Shown: in pieces, positions 1 to 12,558 of the stretch
How positions within the stretch are numbered: the stretch's first letter is position 1
Layout: every line of letters starts with the position of its first letter
From: Archivesica marissinica
Taxonomy: Eukaryota > Mollusca > Bivalvia > Venerida > Vesicomyidae
DNA: 64,000 nucleotides
Assembly: GCA_014843695.1 (NCBI GenBank)
Contig: CM026400.1
Coordinates: forward strand, 31,973,225 to 32,037,224
Direction of reading: 5' to 3'
The notes under the pieces: generated by a model
What the model was told of the DNA's origin: nothing
Databases searched by the model: none
What the model saw: the letters and a program-made list of their open reading frames with translations, nothing else
Translations under genes and position numbers: made by a program

Positions 1-1330
1 TGTATTTGAACTGCAACTAGAATGTTTTCCATCATAACATCGATACAGTGTTTCAAGAATGAAAAGGCATGTATGAATACTCACGACATGCAGGCCGAGA
101 TAACAAATCTTCTGTACTGGAAAACATTGATACAAAGTAACATAAAAATGGCTTGAAAAACAAACTGAAGGCGGGGTTACATGCATTCGTTTCAGTTGAT
201 ATTCTGGTTTCGTTGTACCAACAATGGCCACTTGTGGTATCGAGTATTATTTTCCCTCGGTGATATTCACACGTGTGTTAACGACCAGGTGTTGGGTTCA
301 CCAGACACGACACTGTTGGCCTGATGAGCCCTAATATAATTCTTAAACATTTACTATGCGGTCCAGGAGGAGAATTTGAGATTCAAGTTGCCCCTACTTC
401 TTCTTCCGTATATTCCGGTGTATCCTCGTACTGACACAGCGTATTCTTCCGTTAAACTATATGACACCTTCCGGTGTATCCTCGTTCTGACGCAGCATAT
501 ACTTCCGTTAAATACATGTGTAACAAAATGAAAGTGACCATTTTAACTAATGTGTAGTTGGGGCCTCTTTATCAATGGATTTCAGAGCATTTTGCCGTAC
601 CATTGAAACATTTATTCAGTGATTTTATCATAAATTGGGACGAATGTATCTATCCCAGATAAAGGACAGTGGTGTATTATTATATATCACTTATAAGGGA
701 AATTACCGTTTATTTGATATAAATCCGACTAGTATTAGCAGATTTGGGTTTATTCTTTTCAAATCACTGTTCCCTTTATCAGTGAAATTAACCTCCAGGG
801 CCTGATAAGAACGCGCAGTCAATATGGTATGTTTCATATCGGCTGATAAATTCACGGAAAATGCGTGCGTATACTCAGGTGAAGGCTTTATAAATTCGGT
901 CCCGTACAGCGCACTGACATTGCATTCGGAACATCACACTTGACTGTTGTGGAATTGTACATGCGACAGATTTGGATATGTAAATATATATTATATTGTT
1001 CGTAGTTGTCATTAGGTTATTTTATCTGAACGTCGTCTAAAGCAACTGTCCGAGACGTTACCAGAAACATGTTGTAGTAAATCGTTATTAAATGTGCTTC
1101 TAGTGATTTACGACGATGGATATCTACTGTTCATTACATACATAACCAGAAAAGCTATGACAACAATTGTTGCCATAGCAATACTCATCTGCTATAAATA
1201 ACAATGTAGGTGTTAGAGAATGGAGGTATATATTAGCAAGACATCTCGACCCCCCATATTTAAAAGTCGCCATCGCATAAATGCATTTGGGCGACTAAGT
1301 TTTCTAAAACGTTTAAAATAAATACCATCT
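1..1330. other. Non-coding DNA, no gene seen
   Basis: No open frame above about 60 codons with recognisable similarity. Positions 405-520 hold two head-to-tail copies of a roughly 65-bp sequence with the shared core ccggtgtatcctcgt. A TATA-like string (ctttataaat) lies near 887-896, but no gene follows it. Positions 1336-1410 resemble a decayed fragment of the SINE that begins at 1450 (shared tctttcagatgggac). Confidence 0.5.
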
Positions 1331-1449
1331 AACAGTGATGAGCCTGACCCTCTCAATATCAAATCTTTCAGATGGGACTATAAACGAGACTCGCCTCGTT
1401 GCTATACAACAGGCATATAAAACAACCAACGTGTGAACACTATATTTAG

Positions 1450-1729
1450 GTGGATCTGTAGTCAAGTGGTAACGCGCTGGACTGGTAATCCAGGTATCAC
1501 AGGTTTGATCCCCCGTCTGACTCTAATAAAATTAAGTCTTTCAGATGGGACGTTAAACCGAGGTCTCGTGTCGGTGCTTTACACTGTGCACGTAAAAGAA
1601 CCTGAGGAGACTCTGGAATGGGTCTTTGTCTGTATAATTGCACTATCCTCTAAAATGACTAATCTCTTCAGGAGGCGTCGCTCATATGGGCAACCGGTAA
1701 CGACGATAAAAAAACGTAAAACGCACACT
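1450..1729 (+). mobile_element. tRNA-derived SINE, family 1, full length
   Basis: The head is tRNA-like, with an A box (tagtcaagtggtaacgcgc) and a B box (ggtttgatccc). A conserved body follows (gatgggacgttaaaccgagg, then gcacgtaaaagaacc), and the tail reads ggcaaccggtaacgacgat. The same body occurs at 26973-27244, 43131-43410 and, inverted, 25254-25493, 17011-17146, 62206-62358 and 20911-21125. The body resembles conserved-core SINEs of molluscs, but the named family is not certain. The SINE tail abuts the start of the 20-bp satellite, so the long open frame starting at 1433 simply reads through the SINE into the array. Confidence 0.85.
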
Positions 1730-1752
1730 ATTTATAGTATAGTATATGTGGT

Positions 1753-4700
1753 ACACACACTGCTGGAATACACCACACACTGCTGGAATACACCACACAC
1801 TGCTGGAATACACCACACACTGCTGGAATACACCACACACTGCTGGAATACACCACACTGCTGCAATACACCACACACTGCTGCAATACACCACACACTG
1901 CTGCAATACACCACACACTGCTGCAATACACCACACACTTCTGCAATACACCACACACTTCTGCAATACACCACACACTTCTGCAATACACCACACACTT
2001 CTGCAATACACCACACACTTCTGCAATACACCACACACTTCTGCAATACACCACACACTGCTGCAATACACCACACACTGCTGCAATACACCACACACTG
2101 CTGCAATACACCACACACTGCTGCAATACACCACACACTGCTGCAATACACCCCGCTGATTACACCCACACACTGCTGGAATACACCACACACTGCTGGA
2201 CTACACCACACACTGCTGGACTACACCACACACTGCTGGACTACACCACACACTGCTGTTGACTACACCACACACTGCTGGACTACACCACACACTGCTG
2301 GACTACACCACACACTGCTGGACTACACCACACACTGCTGGACTACACCACACACTGCTGGACTACACCACACACTGCTGGACTACACCACACACTGCTG
2401 GACTACACCACACACTGCTGGACTACACCACACACTGCTGCAATACACGCTCGCAGCTAGATTACACCACATACTGCTGGATTACACCACATACTGCTGG
2501 ACTACACCACACACTGCTGGACTACACCACACACTGCTGGACTACACCACACACTGCTGGACTACACCACACACTGTTGGACTACACCACACACTGCTGG
2601 ACTACACCACACACTGCTGGAATACACCACACACTGCTGCAATACACAGCTCGCAGCTAGATTACACCACACACTGCTGGATTACACCACACACTGCTGG
2701 AATACACCACACACTGCTGGAATACACCACACACTGCTGGAATACACCACACACTGTGGATTACACCACATACTGTTGGAATACACCACACACTGCTGGA
2801 TTACACCACACACTGCTGCAATACACCACACACTGCTGCAATACACCACACACTGCTGCAATACACCACACACTGCTGCAATACACCACACACTGCTGGA
2901 CTACACCACACACTGCTGGACTACACAACACACTGCTGGACTACACCACACACTGCTGGACTACACCACACACTGCTGGACTACACAACACAATGCTGGA
3001 CTACACCACACACTGCTGGACTACACCACACACTGCTGGACTACACAACACACTGCTGGACTACACCACACACTGCTGGACTAAACCACACACTGCTGGA
3101 CTACACCACGCACTGCTGGACTATACCACACACTGCTGGACTACACCACACACTGCTGGACTACACCATACAATGCTGGACTACACCACACACTGCTGGA
3201 CTACACCACACACTGCTGTAGTACACCAAACACTGCTGTAGTACACCACACACTGATGTAGTACACCACACACTGCTGTATTACACCACCACACTGCTGG
3301 ATCACGCCACACACTGCTGTATTACACCACACAATGCTGCAATACACCACACACTGCTGCAATACACCACACACTGCTGCAATACACCACACACTGCTGC
3401 AATACACCACACACTGCTGCAATACACCACACACTGCTGGACTACACCACACACTGCTGGACTACACCACACACTGCTGGACTACACCACACACTGCTGG
3501 AATACACCACACACTGCTGGACTACACCACACACTGCTGGACTACACCACATACTGCTGGACTACACTATCCACTGCTGGACTACACTATCCACTGCTGG
3601 ACTACACTATCCACTGCTGGACTACACTATCCACTGCTGGACTACACTATCCACTGCTGGACTACACCACCACCCACTACTGGACTACACCACCACACAC
3701 TACTGGACTACACCACACACTGCTGCAATACACCACACACTGCTGCAATACACCACACACTGCTGGAATACAGTACACATTGCTACAATACACCGCACAC
3801 AGCTGTAATACAGTTCCCACTGCTGTAATACACAGCTCACAGCTGGAATACACCACCCACTGCTGCAAAACACCACACACTGCTGCAATACACCACACAC
3901 TGCTGTAATACACAGCTCGCAGCTAGATTACACCACACACTGCTGGAATACAGTTCCCACTGCTGTAATACACAGCTCACAGCTGGAGTACACCACACAC
4001 AGCTGCAATACACCACCCACTGCTGGAATACACCACACACTGCTGGAATACAATGCATACAGCTGGAATACACTGCATACAGCTGGGATGCACTACATAC
4101 AGCTGGAATACACTGCTGGAATACACCACACACTGCTGGAATACACCACACACTGATACAATACACCACACACTGCTGCAATACACAGCTCGCAGCTAGA
4201 TTACACCACACACTGCTGGAATACAGTTCCCACTGCTGTAATACACCACACACTGCTGCAATACACCACACTGCTGGAATACACCACACATTGCTGGACT
4301 ACACCACACACTGCTGCAATACACCACACACTGCTGCAATACACCACACACTGCTGCAATACACCACACACTGCTGGACTACACCACACACTGCTGGACT
4401 ACACCACACACTGCTGGACTACACCACACACTGCTGGACTACACCACACACTGCTGGACTACACCACACACTGCTGGACTACACCACACACTGCTCCAAT
4501 ACACCACACACTGCTGCTCCAATACACCACACCACACACTGCTCCAATACACCACACACTGCTCCAATACACCACACACTGCTCCAATACACCACACACT
4601 GCTGGATTACACCACACACTGTTGGACTACACCACACACTGTTGGGCTACACCACACACTGCTGGACTACACCACACACTGCTGGACTACACACACACTG

Positions 4701-7700
4701 CTGGACTACACCACACACTGCTGGACTACACCACACACTGCTGGACTACACCACACACTGCTGGACTACAACACACACTGCTGGACTACACCACACACTG
4801 CTGGACTACACCACACACTGCTGAACTACACCACACACTGCTGAACTACACCACACACTACTGGATTACACCACACACTACTGGATTACACCACACACTG
4901 CTGGACTACACCACACACTGCTGGACTACACCACACACTGCTGGACTACACAGCTCGCAGCTAGATTACACCACATACTGCTGGACTACACCACACACTG
5001 CTGGACTACACCACACACACTGCTGTAATACAGTTCCCACTGCTGTAATACACAACTCGCAGCTGGATTACACAACTCGCAGCTGGATTACACCACTCAC
5101 TGCTGGATTACACCACACACAGCTGTAATACAGTTCCCACTGCTGTAATACACCACACTGCTGCAATACACCACACACTGCTGTAATACACAGCTCGCAG
5201 CTTGATTACACCACACACTGCTGGAATACAGTTCCCACTGCTGTAATACACAGCTCACAGCTGGAATACACAACACACTGCTGCAATACACAGCTCGCAG
5301 CTAGATTACACCACACACTGCTGGAATACACCACACACTGCTGGACTACACCACACACTGCTGGACTACACCACACACTGCTGGACTACACCACACACTG
5401 CTGGACTACACCACACACTGCTGGACTACACCACACACTGCTGGACTACACCACACACTGCTGGACTACACCACACACTGCTGGACTACACCACACACTG
5501 CTGGACTACACCACACACTGCCGGACTACACCACACACTGCCGGACTACACCACACACTGCCGGACTACACCACACACTGCCGGACTACACCACACACTG
5601 CCGGACTACACCACACACTGCCGGACTACACCACACACTGCCGGACTACACCACACACTGCCGGACTACACCACACACTGCCGGACTACACCACACACTG
5701 CCGGACTACACCACACACTGCCGGACTACACCACACACTGCCGGACTACACCCACACTGCCGGACTACACCACACACTGCCGGACTACACCACACACTGC
5801 CGGACTACACCACACACTGCCGCTACACCACACACTGCGGACTACACCACACACTGCCGGACTACACCACACACTGCCGGACTACACCACACACTGCCGG
5901 ACTACACCACACACTGCCGGACTACACCACACACTGCCGGACTACACCACACACTGCCGGACTACACCACACACTGCCGTACTACACCACACACTGCCGG
6001 ACTACACCACACACTGCCGGACTACATCACACACTGCCGGACTACACCACACACTGCCGGACTACACCACTCACTGCCGGACTACACCACACACTGCCAG
6101 ACTACACTATCCACTGTTGGTATACACCACCCACTGTTGGACTACACCACCCACTGTTGGACTACACCACCCACTGTTGGACTACACCACCCACTGTTGG
6201 ACTACACCACCCACTGTTGGACTACACCACTCACTGTTGGACTACACCACCCACTGTTGGACTACACCACCCACTGTTGGACTACACCACCCACTGTTGG
6301 ACTACACCACCCACTGTTGGACTACACCTCCCACTGTTGGACTACACCACCCACTGTTGGACTACATACAGCTGGGATACACTACATACAGCTGCAATAC
6401 ACTACATACAGCTGCAATACACTACATACAGCTGCAATACACTACATACAGCTGCAATACACTACATACAGCTGCAATACACTACATACAGCTGCAATAC
6501 ACTACATACAGCTGCAATACACTACATACAGCTGCAATACACTACATACAGCTGCATTACTCTACATACAGCTGCAATACACTACATACAGCTGCAATAC
6601 ACTACATACAGCTGCAATACACTACATACAGCTGCAATACACCACACACTGCTGCAATACACCACACACTGCTGCAATACACCACACACTGCTGCAATAC
6701 ACAACTCGCAGCTGGATTACACCACTCACTGCTGGATCACACCACACACAGCTGTAATACAGTTCCCACTGCTGGAATACACCATTCACTGCTGGATTAC
6801 ACCACACACAGCTGTAATACAGTTCCCACTGCTGTAATACACAGCTCACAGCTGGAATACACCACCCACTGCTGCAAAACACCACACTGCTGCAATACAC
6901 CACACACTGCTGTAATACACAGCTCGCAGCTAGATTACACCACACACTGCTGGAATACAGTTCCCACTGCTGTAATACACAGCTCACAGCTGGAATACAC
7001 CACACACTGCTGCAATACACCACCCACTGCTGGAATACACCACATACTGCTGCAATACACAGCTCGCAGCTAGATTACACCACACACTGCTGGAATACAC
7101 CACACACTGCTGGAATACACCACACACTGCTGGAATACACTGCATACAGCTGGAATACACTGCATACAGCTGGAATACACTACACACTGCTAGAATACAC
7201 CACACTGCTGCAATACACCACACTGCTGCAATACACCACACACTGATACAATACACCACACACTGCTGCAATACACCACACACTGCTGCAATACACAGCT
7301 CGCAGCTAGATTACACCACACACTGCTGGAATACAGTTCCCACTGCTGTAATACACCACACACTGCTGCAATACACCACACACTGCTGCAATACACCACA
7401 CACTGCTGCAATACACCACACACTGCTGCAATACACCACACACTGCTGCAATACACCACACACTGCTGCAATACACAACACACTGCTGCAATACACCACA
7501 CACTGCTGCAATACACCACACACTGCTGCAATACACAGCTCGCAGCTAGATTACACCCCACACACTGTTGGACTACCCCACACACTGTTGGACTACACTA
7601 CACACTGTTGGACTACACCACACACTGATGGACTACACCACACACTGCTGAAATACACAGCTCGCAACTAGGTTACACCACATACTGCTGGATTACACCA

Positions 7701-9688
7701 CATACTGCTGGACTACACCAAACACTGCTGGACTACACCACACACTGCTGGACTACACCACACACTGCTGGACTACACCACATACTGTTGGACTACACCA
7801 CGCACTGCTGGACTACACCACACACTGCTGGACTACACCACACACTGCTGCAATACACAGCTCGCAGCTAGATTACACCACATACTGCTGGATTACACCA
7901 CATACTGCTGGACTACACCACACACTGCTGGACTACACCACACACTGCTGGACTACACCACACACTGTTGGATTACACCACATACTGTTGGACTACACCA
8001 CACACTGATGGACTACACCACACACTGCTGGACTACACCACACACTGCTGGACTACACCACACACTGCTGGACTACACCACACACTGCTGGACTACACCA
8101 CACACTGTTGGACTACACCACACACTGTTGGACTACACCACACACTGCTGGACTACACCACACACTGTTGGACTACACCACACACTGTTGGACTACACCA
8201 CACACTGTTGGACTACACCACACAGTTGGACTACACCACACACAGTTGGACTACACCACACTGCTGGACTACACTACACACTGCTGGACTACACTACACA
8301 CTGCTGGACTACACCACACACTGTTGGACTACACCACACACTGTTGGACTACACCACACACTGCTGGACTACACCACACACTGCTGCAATACACAGCTCG
8401 CAGCTGGATTACACCACACACTGCTGCAATACACCACACACTGCTGCAATACACCACACACTGCTGCAATACACCACACACTGCTGCAATACACCACACA
8501 CTGCTGCAATACACCACACACTGCTGCAATACACCACACACTGCTGCAATACACAGCTCGCAGCTGGATTACACCACACACTGCTGGACTACACCACACA
8601 CTGTTGGACTACACCACACACTGTTGGACTACACCACACACTGCTGGACTACACCACACACTGCTGAAATACACAGCTCGCAGCTAGATTACACCACATA
8701 CTGCTGGATTACACCACATACTGCTGGACTACACCACACACTGCTGGACTACACCACACACTGCTGGACTACACCACACACTGCTGGACTACACCACATA
8801 CTGTTGGACTACACCACACACTGTTGGACTACACCACACACTGCTGGACTACACCACACACTGCTGGAATACACAGCTCACTGCTGGACTACACCACACA
8901 CTGCTGGACTACACCACACACTGTTGGACTACACCACACACTGTTGGACTACACCACACACTGCTGGACTACACCACACACTGTTGGACTACACCACACA
9001 CTGTTGGACTACACCACACACTGTTGGATTACACCACACACTGTTGGACTACACCACACACTGTTGGACTACACCACACACTGCTGGACTACACCACACA
9101 CTGTTGGACTACACCACACACTGTTGGACTACACCACACACTGCTGGACTACACCACACACTGTTGGACTACACCACACACTGTTGGACTACACCACACA
9201 CTGTTGGACTACACCACACAGTTGGACTACACCACACACAGTTGGACTACACCACACTGCTGGACTACACTACACACTGCTGGACTACACTACACACTGC
9301 TGGACTACACTACACACTGCTGCAATACACCACACACTGTTGGACTACACCACACACTATTGGACTACACCACACACTGTTGGACTACACCACACACTGT
9401 TGGACTACACCACACACTGCTGGACTACACCACACACTGCTGCAATACACAGCTCGCAGCTGGATTACACCACACACTGCTGCAATACACCACACACTGT
9501 TGGACTACACCACACACTGTTGGACTACACCACACACTGTTGGACTACACCACACACTGTTGGACTACACCACACACTGTTGGACTACACCACACACTGT
9601 TGGACTACACTATACACTGCTGGACTACACTACACATTGCTGGACTACACCACACACTGCTGGATCACACTACACACTGCTGGAATAC
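1753..9688 (+). repeat. 20-bp satellite array, about 7.9 kb
   Basis: About 400 head-to-tail copies of a 20-bp unit with consensus ctgctggactacaccacaca. Variants occur in homogeneous blocks: ggaata (1753-1855), gcaata (1857-2150), ggacta (2190-2440), ccggacta (5519-6095), a cactgttgg plus accaccc form (6110-6360), and an agctgcaatacactacatac form (6365-6635). A punctuating unit carrying cagctcgcagctag recurs at about 2447, 2648, 4187, 4950, 5175, 5285, 6920, 7065, 7297, 7535, 7858, 8394, 8553, 8672 and 9450. Three units equal 60 bp and contain few stops, so both strands show long low-complexity open frames (up to 602 codons). They have no gene-like composition and I reject them as genes. The same family returns inverted at 63433-64000. 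Confidence 0.97.
3780..7560. repeat. Higher-order repeat inside the 20-bp array
   Basis: A complex block with the order cagttcccactgctgtaat, cagctcacagctgg, cacccactgctgcaaaac, cagctcgcagctag occurs at about 3790-4010 and again at about 6760-7000. Related shorter blocks lie at 5020-5290, 4150-4260 and 7280-7350. The chain of variant units is shared in order, so multi-hundred-bp segments, and not only single 20-mers, have been duplicated within the array. Confidence 0.8.
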
Positions 9689-9850
9689 CGTTATATTAAA
9701 TGTTATTTTCACTTTTGAGAATTTGTAGATCGTAAAATCACTGTTTATCCATTGAAAATTAGTATAAGCGAAATAATCCGGAAATCTTAGTGATAGCAAT
9801 TGTAACAGGATGGACCGGCAAAGCGTGATTACAATAACAAACGAGAAACA
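9689..9850 (+). repeat. Satellite-flank sequence, also found elsewhere
   Basis: Directly follows the last 20-bp unit and contains cacttttgagaatttgtag. The inverted twin is at 63335-63432, again directly next to the satellite. A diverged third copy sits at about 42600-42720, without the 20-bp array. A flank that recurs independently of the array suggests the array grew inside a dispersed element, of the kind seen in Helitron-associated or pearl-type elements of bivalves. That mechanism is inference. Confidence 0.65.
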
Positions 9851-10035
9851 ATCAACACTCATGTACAATATTTATAAGTTTAATGTTCAACGAAAGATGA
9901 ATATTTACATTAAGGAGATGATAAAACAAAGGTATTGTACGTACGCATTTACTTGAGACATCTGCATATTCGGCTGACCTTAGGTCATATACGAAGTTAC
10001 AATCAGTATAAGGCCGTTCTAACTTGATAATATAA

Positions 10036-10103
10036 TCCGATTGATGGCGCAGTGGTAATGCCACTAATTATGACAGATGTCCCAGGTTCGATCCCCGAAA
10101 AGG
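10036..10103 (+). mobile_element. tRNA-like SINE head (family 5)
   Basis: About 68 bp with an A-box-like tggcgcagtggtaatgcc and a B box ggttcgatcccc. The ends cgattg and aaaagg do not pair as a good acceptor stem, so a working tRNA gene is unlikely. The inverted twin at 62966-63036 lies in the right arm. Confidence 0.6.
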
Positions 10104-10530
10104 TAAAATTTTATTTTTATTATTTCTTGGTTTTATAAAAATGCTACACCTTTGCACGATTTTATTAACATTCATTGATTGGCAAGATGCAAGCACCAGA
10201 TCACTACTCCGGAGAAAAGCCGACTGAGGTAGTGATTACTATACATGGCTCGGATACCGATTCGGCATATGAGTGTGGCAGCTCCACTGACACAGCGAGC
10301 AAAGATGGATCGTAATTTTGAAAGTTCATGATGCTCGTAAAATTGTATAAGTTGTGTTGTAGAAAAATAAAATATCATAAAAATAAGAAATAAAACATAA
10401 GAAATAAAACACATACTAGCATCAAAATAGGAATCGGGAAACATTGATTTAAAATATAAAGAATATAACTGAAATAATTTATAGATATTTATAAATATCA
10501 ATATCTATATCATCGTAATAAAAAATCTTT

Positions 10531-11260
10531 CTATTTTTGTAACTTCGCAATTTTTAAGTAGTGTGGATTAAATTTCATGTCCCACTCCAACTCCCACTCT
10601 TCTAATCTCTTGAGATCGTTTTGGAGTGTGACCGATTCATTTGCAGATGTCAGTGATAGATAGACCGTATCGAAAGCCTTACTGAAGTCTAATAGGATGA
10701 GATCTACTTGATGCTTATTGTAGACAGAGGTAACCAAGTCATTGACTAGCATTACTAGTTGGGTAACGCACGACCGTTTTTCTCTAAAACCATGCTGCAA
10801 ATGGTACAGAATACTGTGGTTAGTGAAGTGTTTTACTATCGAGGAGGAAACTATATGTTCTAGTACCTTGCATAGAAACATGTCAGTGAGATAGGCCTAT
10901 AGTTGGCGAGGTTTGACTTGTCCCATTTTTTGTAAATGGGAGCAACATTTGCTGACTTCCACTGGGCCGGCAGTGGTCCTTCGTTGAGGGATTTTTGGAA
11001 TAAGACTTCAAGGATAGGTGAGAGTTCTTTAGACAGGGTTTGAAGTATGATTGGCTTAATTTGGTCAGGACCACTAGCCTTATGAGGGTTCAGGTTATTG
11101 AGAAGTTTCTCTATGCCATTTGAACTTACTGTGATCTCGTTCATGTTTGGCGTGGATTGACCATGATCTCATTCATGTTTGGCGTGGATTGACCATTCAG
11201 GTTTCCATTTGTGTCCTGAATTTTCATTTTACAAATGGAGGCAAGTCTTAGTGGGGATTT
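10531..11260 (-). pseudogene. Non-LTR retrotransposon RT fragment (unit A)
   Basis: Minus-strand remnant of a LINE reverse transcriptase. Visible motifs, in order, are the pre-RT segment around NNLNPHKASGPDQIKP (11070-11110), NYRPISLT (about 10890-10910) and LILLDFSKAFD (10680-10710, the motif holding the first catalytic aspartate). The frame then jumps straight to VYLSLTSANE, so the YADD-type catalytic block is deleted. The translation breaks near 10880 and again after MKFNP (about 10570), where the homology to the right arm jumps to 62500. It cannot encode a functional polymerase. The complete counterpart is 59150-61815. Confidence 0.9.
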
Positions 11261-12540
11261 GGAGCTGAAGACGGACTGAAACTATTTGTTCAGTGCTGTG
11301 GCTTTAGCTGCTTCTTCATGATGAAATTTGTTTGCATGCTTTATATAGACGAGATTATAAATATTACATTTAGATGGTAATGGATCGATTCGGCGTAATT
11401 GAACTAAGGACGACTTCAATATTGAGTAAATATGTCAAAACAGACGCACATTGTACTTTTTAAAACTATTTATCGTTCCGTTGACCCATAAACAATGGTG
11501 GCCAATTATAAAGTTTCATCAGCATTGCCGTGCCTAGCTTTCGACTCGAGTACGTCATTACTTAAGTCACGTGCTAATAGGCCTATTAATAGGATTAATA
11601 ATTTCACGGGAAACCCCGCCAGTTATTGAGTTTCTGAACATATCAACACCGCCCAATTAATAGTATCGGTGTTAAACTATATTTATTTGACTGACCAGGC
11701 AAAATATATGTTCCCAGGCTATCAAGGACGTACAATGCTTAACTAATGTGAAATGGTCAGCTATCTCAATAGACATAGTAAGTCTCTGAAGCGTTTCTTG
11801 TTTGTTGACTTACGTAATCCTGTACATGTCGGCAATAAATTCTGAAGGCTGTGAATTTATATTGATGTACTGCACAAGTCTGTTTGTAAAAAAATGTTTC
11901 GCTAGATACTTGCTCGGCAACCTACACAACTGCCCAAAAATCAGAATATTGTATGTACACATAAAATTAATCAGTTCATTACTAACTGCCAAGCTCTAAA
12001 CATGTCTCAGCATCCTGAGGCGAGTAGCTCAGAACACAGTGCCAATATTATACATATTGGACGTTTGAGGATAATACGTGACTCAGTTTCTATATCTCCT
12101 CAGATGCACGAGAATACATCATCACGTTGCCAGTTTATGAATATTCTTGGATAAATGAGGCTACGCCGTCGCGTTGTCAGTTTATCGATCTCCTAGGTTG
12201 TTCCGTCCTGTTTCTGTTTATATACACACGAGCTTGTAGGCACCGATGCGGGTGTCTGCGTCTATAATCGAAGCTTGTGAAACAATATTCATGTCGCAAT
12301 GTTATAATATGTTGTCTTTTTAATAAAGTAAATATAAAATTGTTGAGAAAAACCGATCGGCCGAATTGTTGCGAACCATGGCAGAATACTTAATTATCGT
12401 GGCGACGCAAAATAAATGAACTTACTATATATATATACCAACATTTTTTTGTCCAGCAACATTTTTCTAAATAGCATCCACAACTTTGTTTTGGCCATCA
12501 CAGTTGCCAGATTCTATATCTCCTTTGATGTACGAGTTTA
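11261..12540. other. 3' flank of the TcmP-like gene in unit A
   Basis: Non-coding segment shared with units B and C. The 11800-12000 part can be read as an open frame on either strand; its twin at 58469-58680 is also open on both strands, but the block is absent from unit B and no family is recognisable. Positions 12088-12160 hold about one unit of the 47-bp minisatellite that is expanded in B and C. Confidence 0.6.
12435..12540 (-). pseudogene. Relic of a second TcmP-like gene 3' part
   Basis: Read on the minus strand just after the stop of the intact gene, this stretch contains ggcaactgtgatggccaaaa, a following ggatgctattt and ttgctggacaaaaaaatgtt. These align in order with codons for the CDDQNRVADAIFNNF region (about residues 405-425) of the gene itself. 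In-frame stops (for example in the ctatttag position) show it is dead. The same relic follows copies B (45650-45730) and C (57330-57420), so the ancestral unit already held a tandem partial gene duplicate. Confidence 0.7.
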
Positions 12541-12558
12541 AGCCGTCCGATGTGTGGT

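Noticed and set aside
880..960. TATA-like promoter
   Set aside because: No downstream gene or exon is recognisable.
1433..3241. 602-codon open frame rich in HTLLDYTTHCW
   Set aside because: It starts in a SINE and runs through the 20-bp satellite; the unit lacks stops, both strands are open, and no gene signal exists.
1753..9688. Possible CRISPR array
   Set aside because: Units are contiguous 20-mers without unique spacers, in eukaryotic DNA.
8108..9718. 536-codon open frame
   Set aside because: Same satellite artefact; parallel frames of similar length occur in the other phases.
10036..10103. Functional tRNA gene
   Set aside because: A and B boxes are present but the acceptor stem does not pair; it behaves as a SINE head and is duplicated with the arm.
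10172..10501. Coding frame of 109 codons with twin at 62467-62862
   Set aside because: Indels between twins are not in multiples of three and composition is AT-rich non-coding.
11802..11999. Small gene conserved between arms (also 58469-58680)
   Set aside because: Open on both strands, no family, explained by recent duplication of the whole arm, and absent from unit B.
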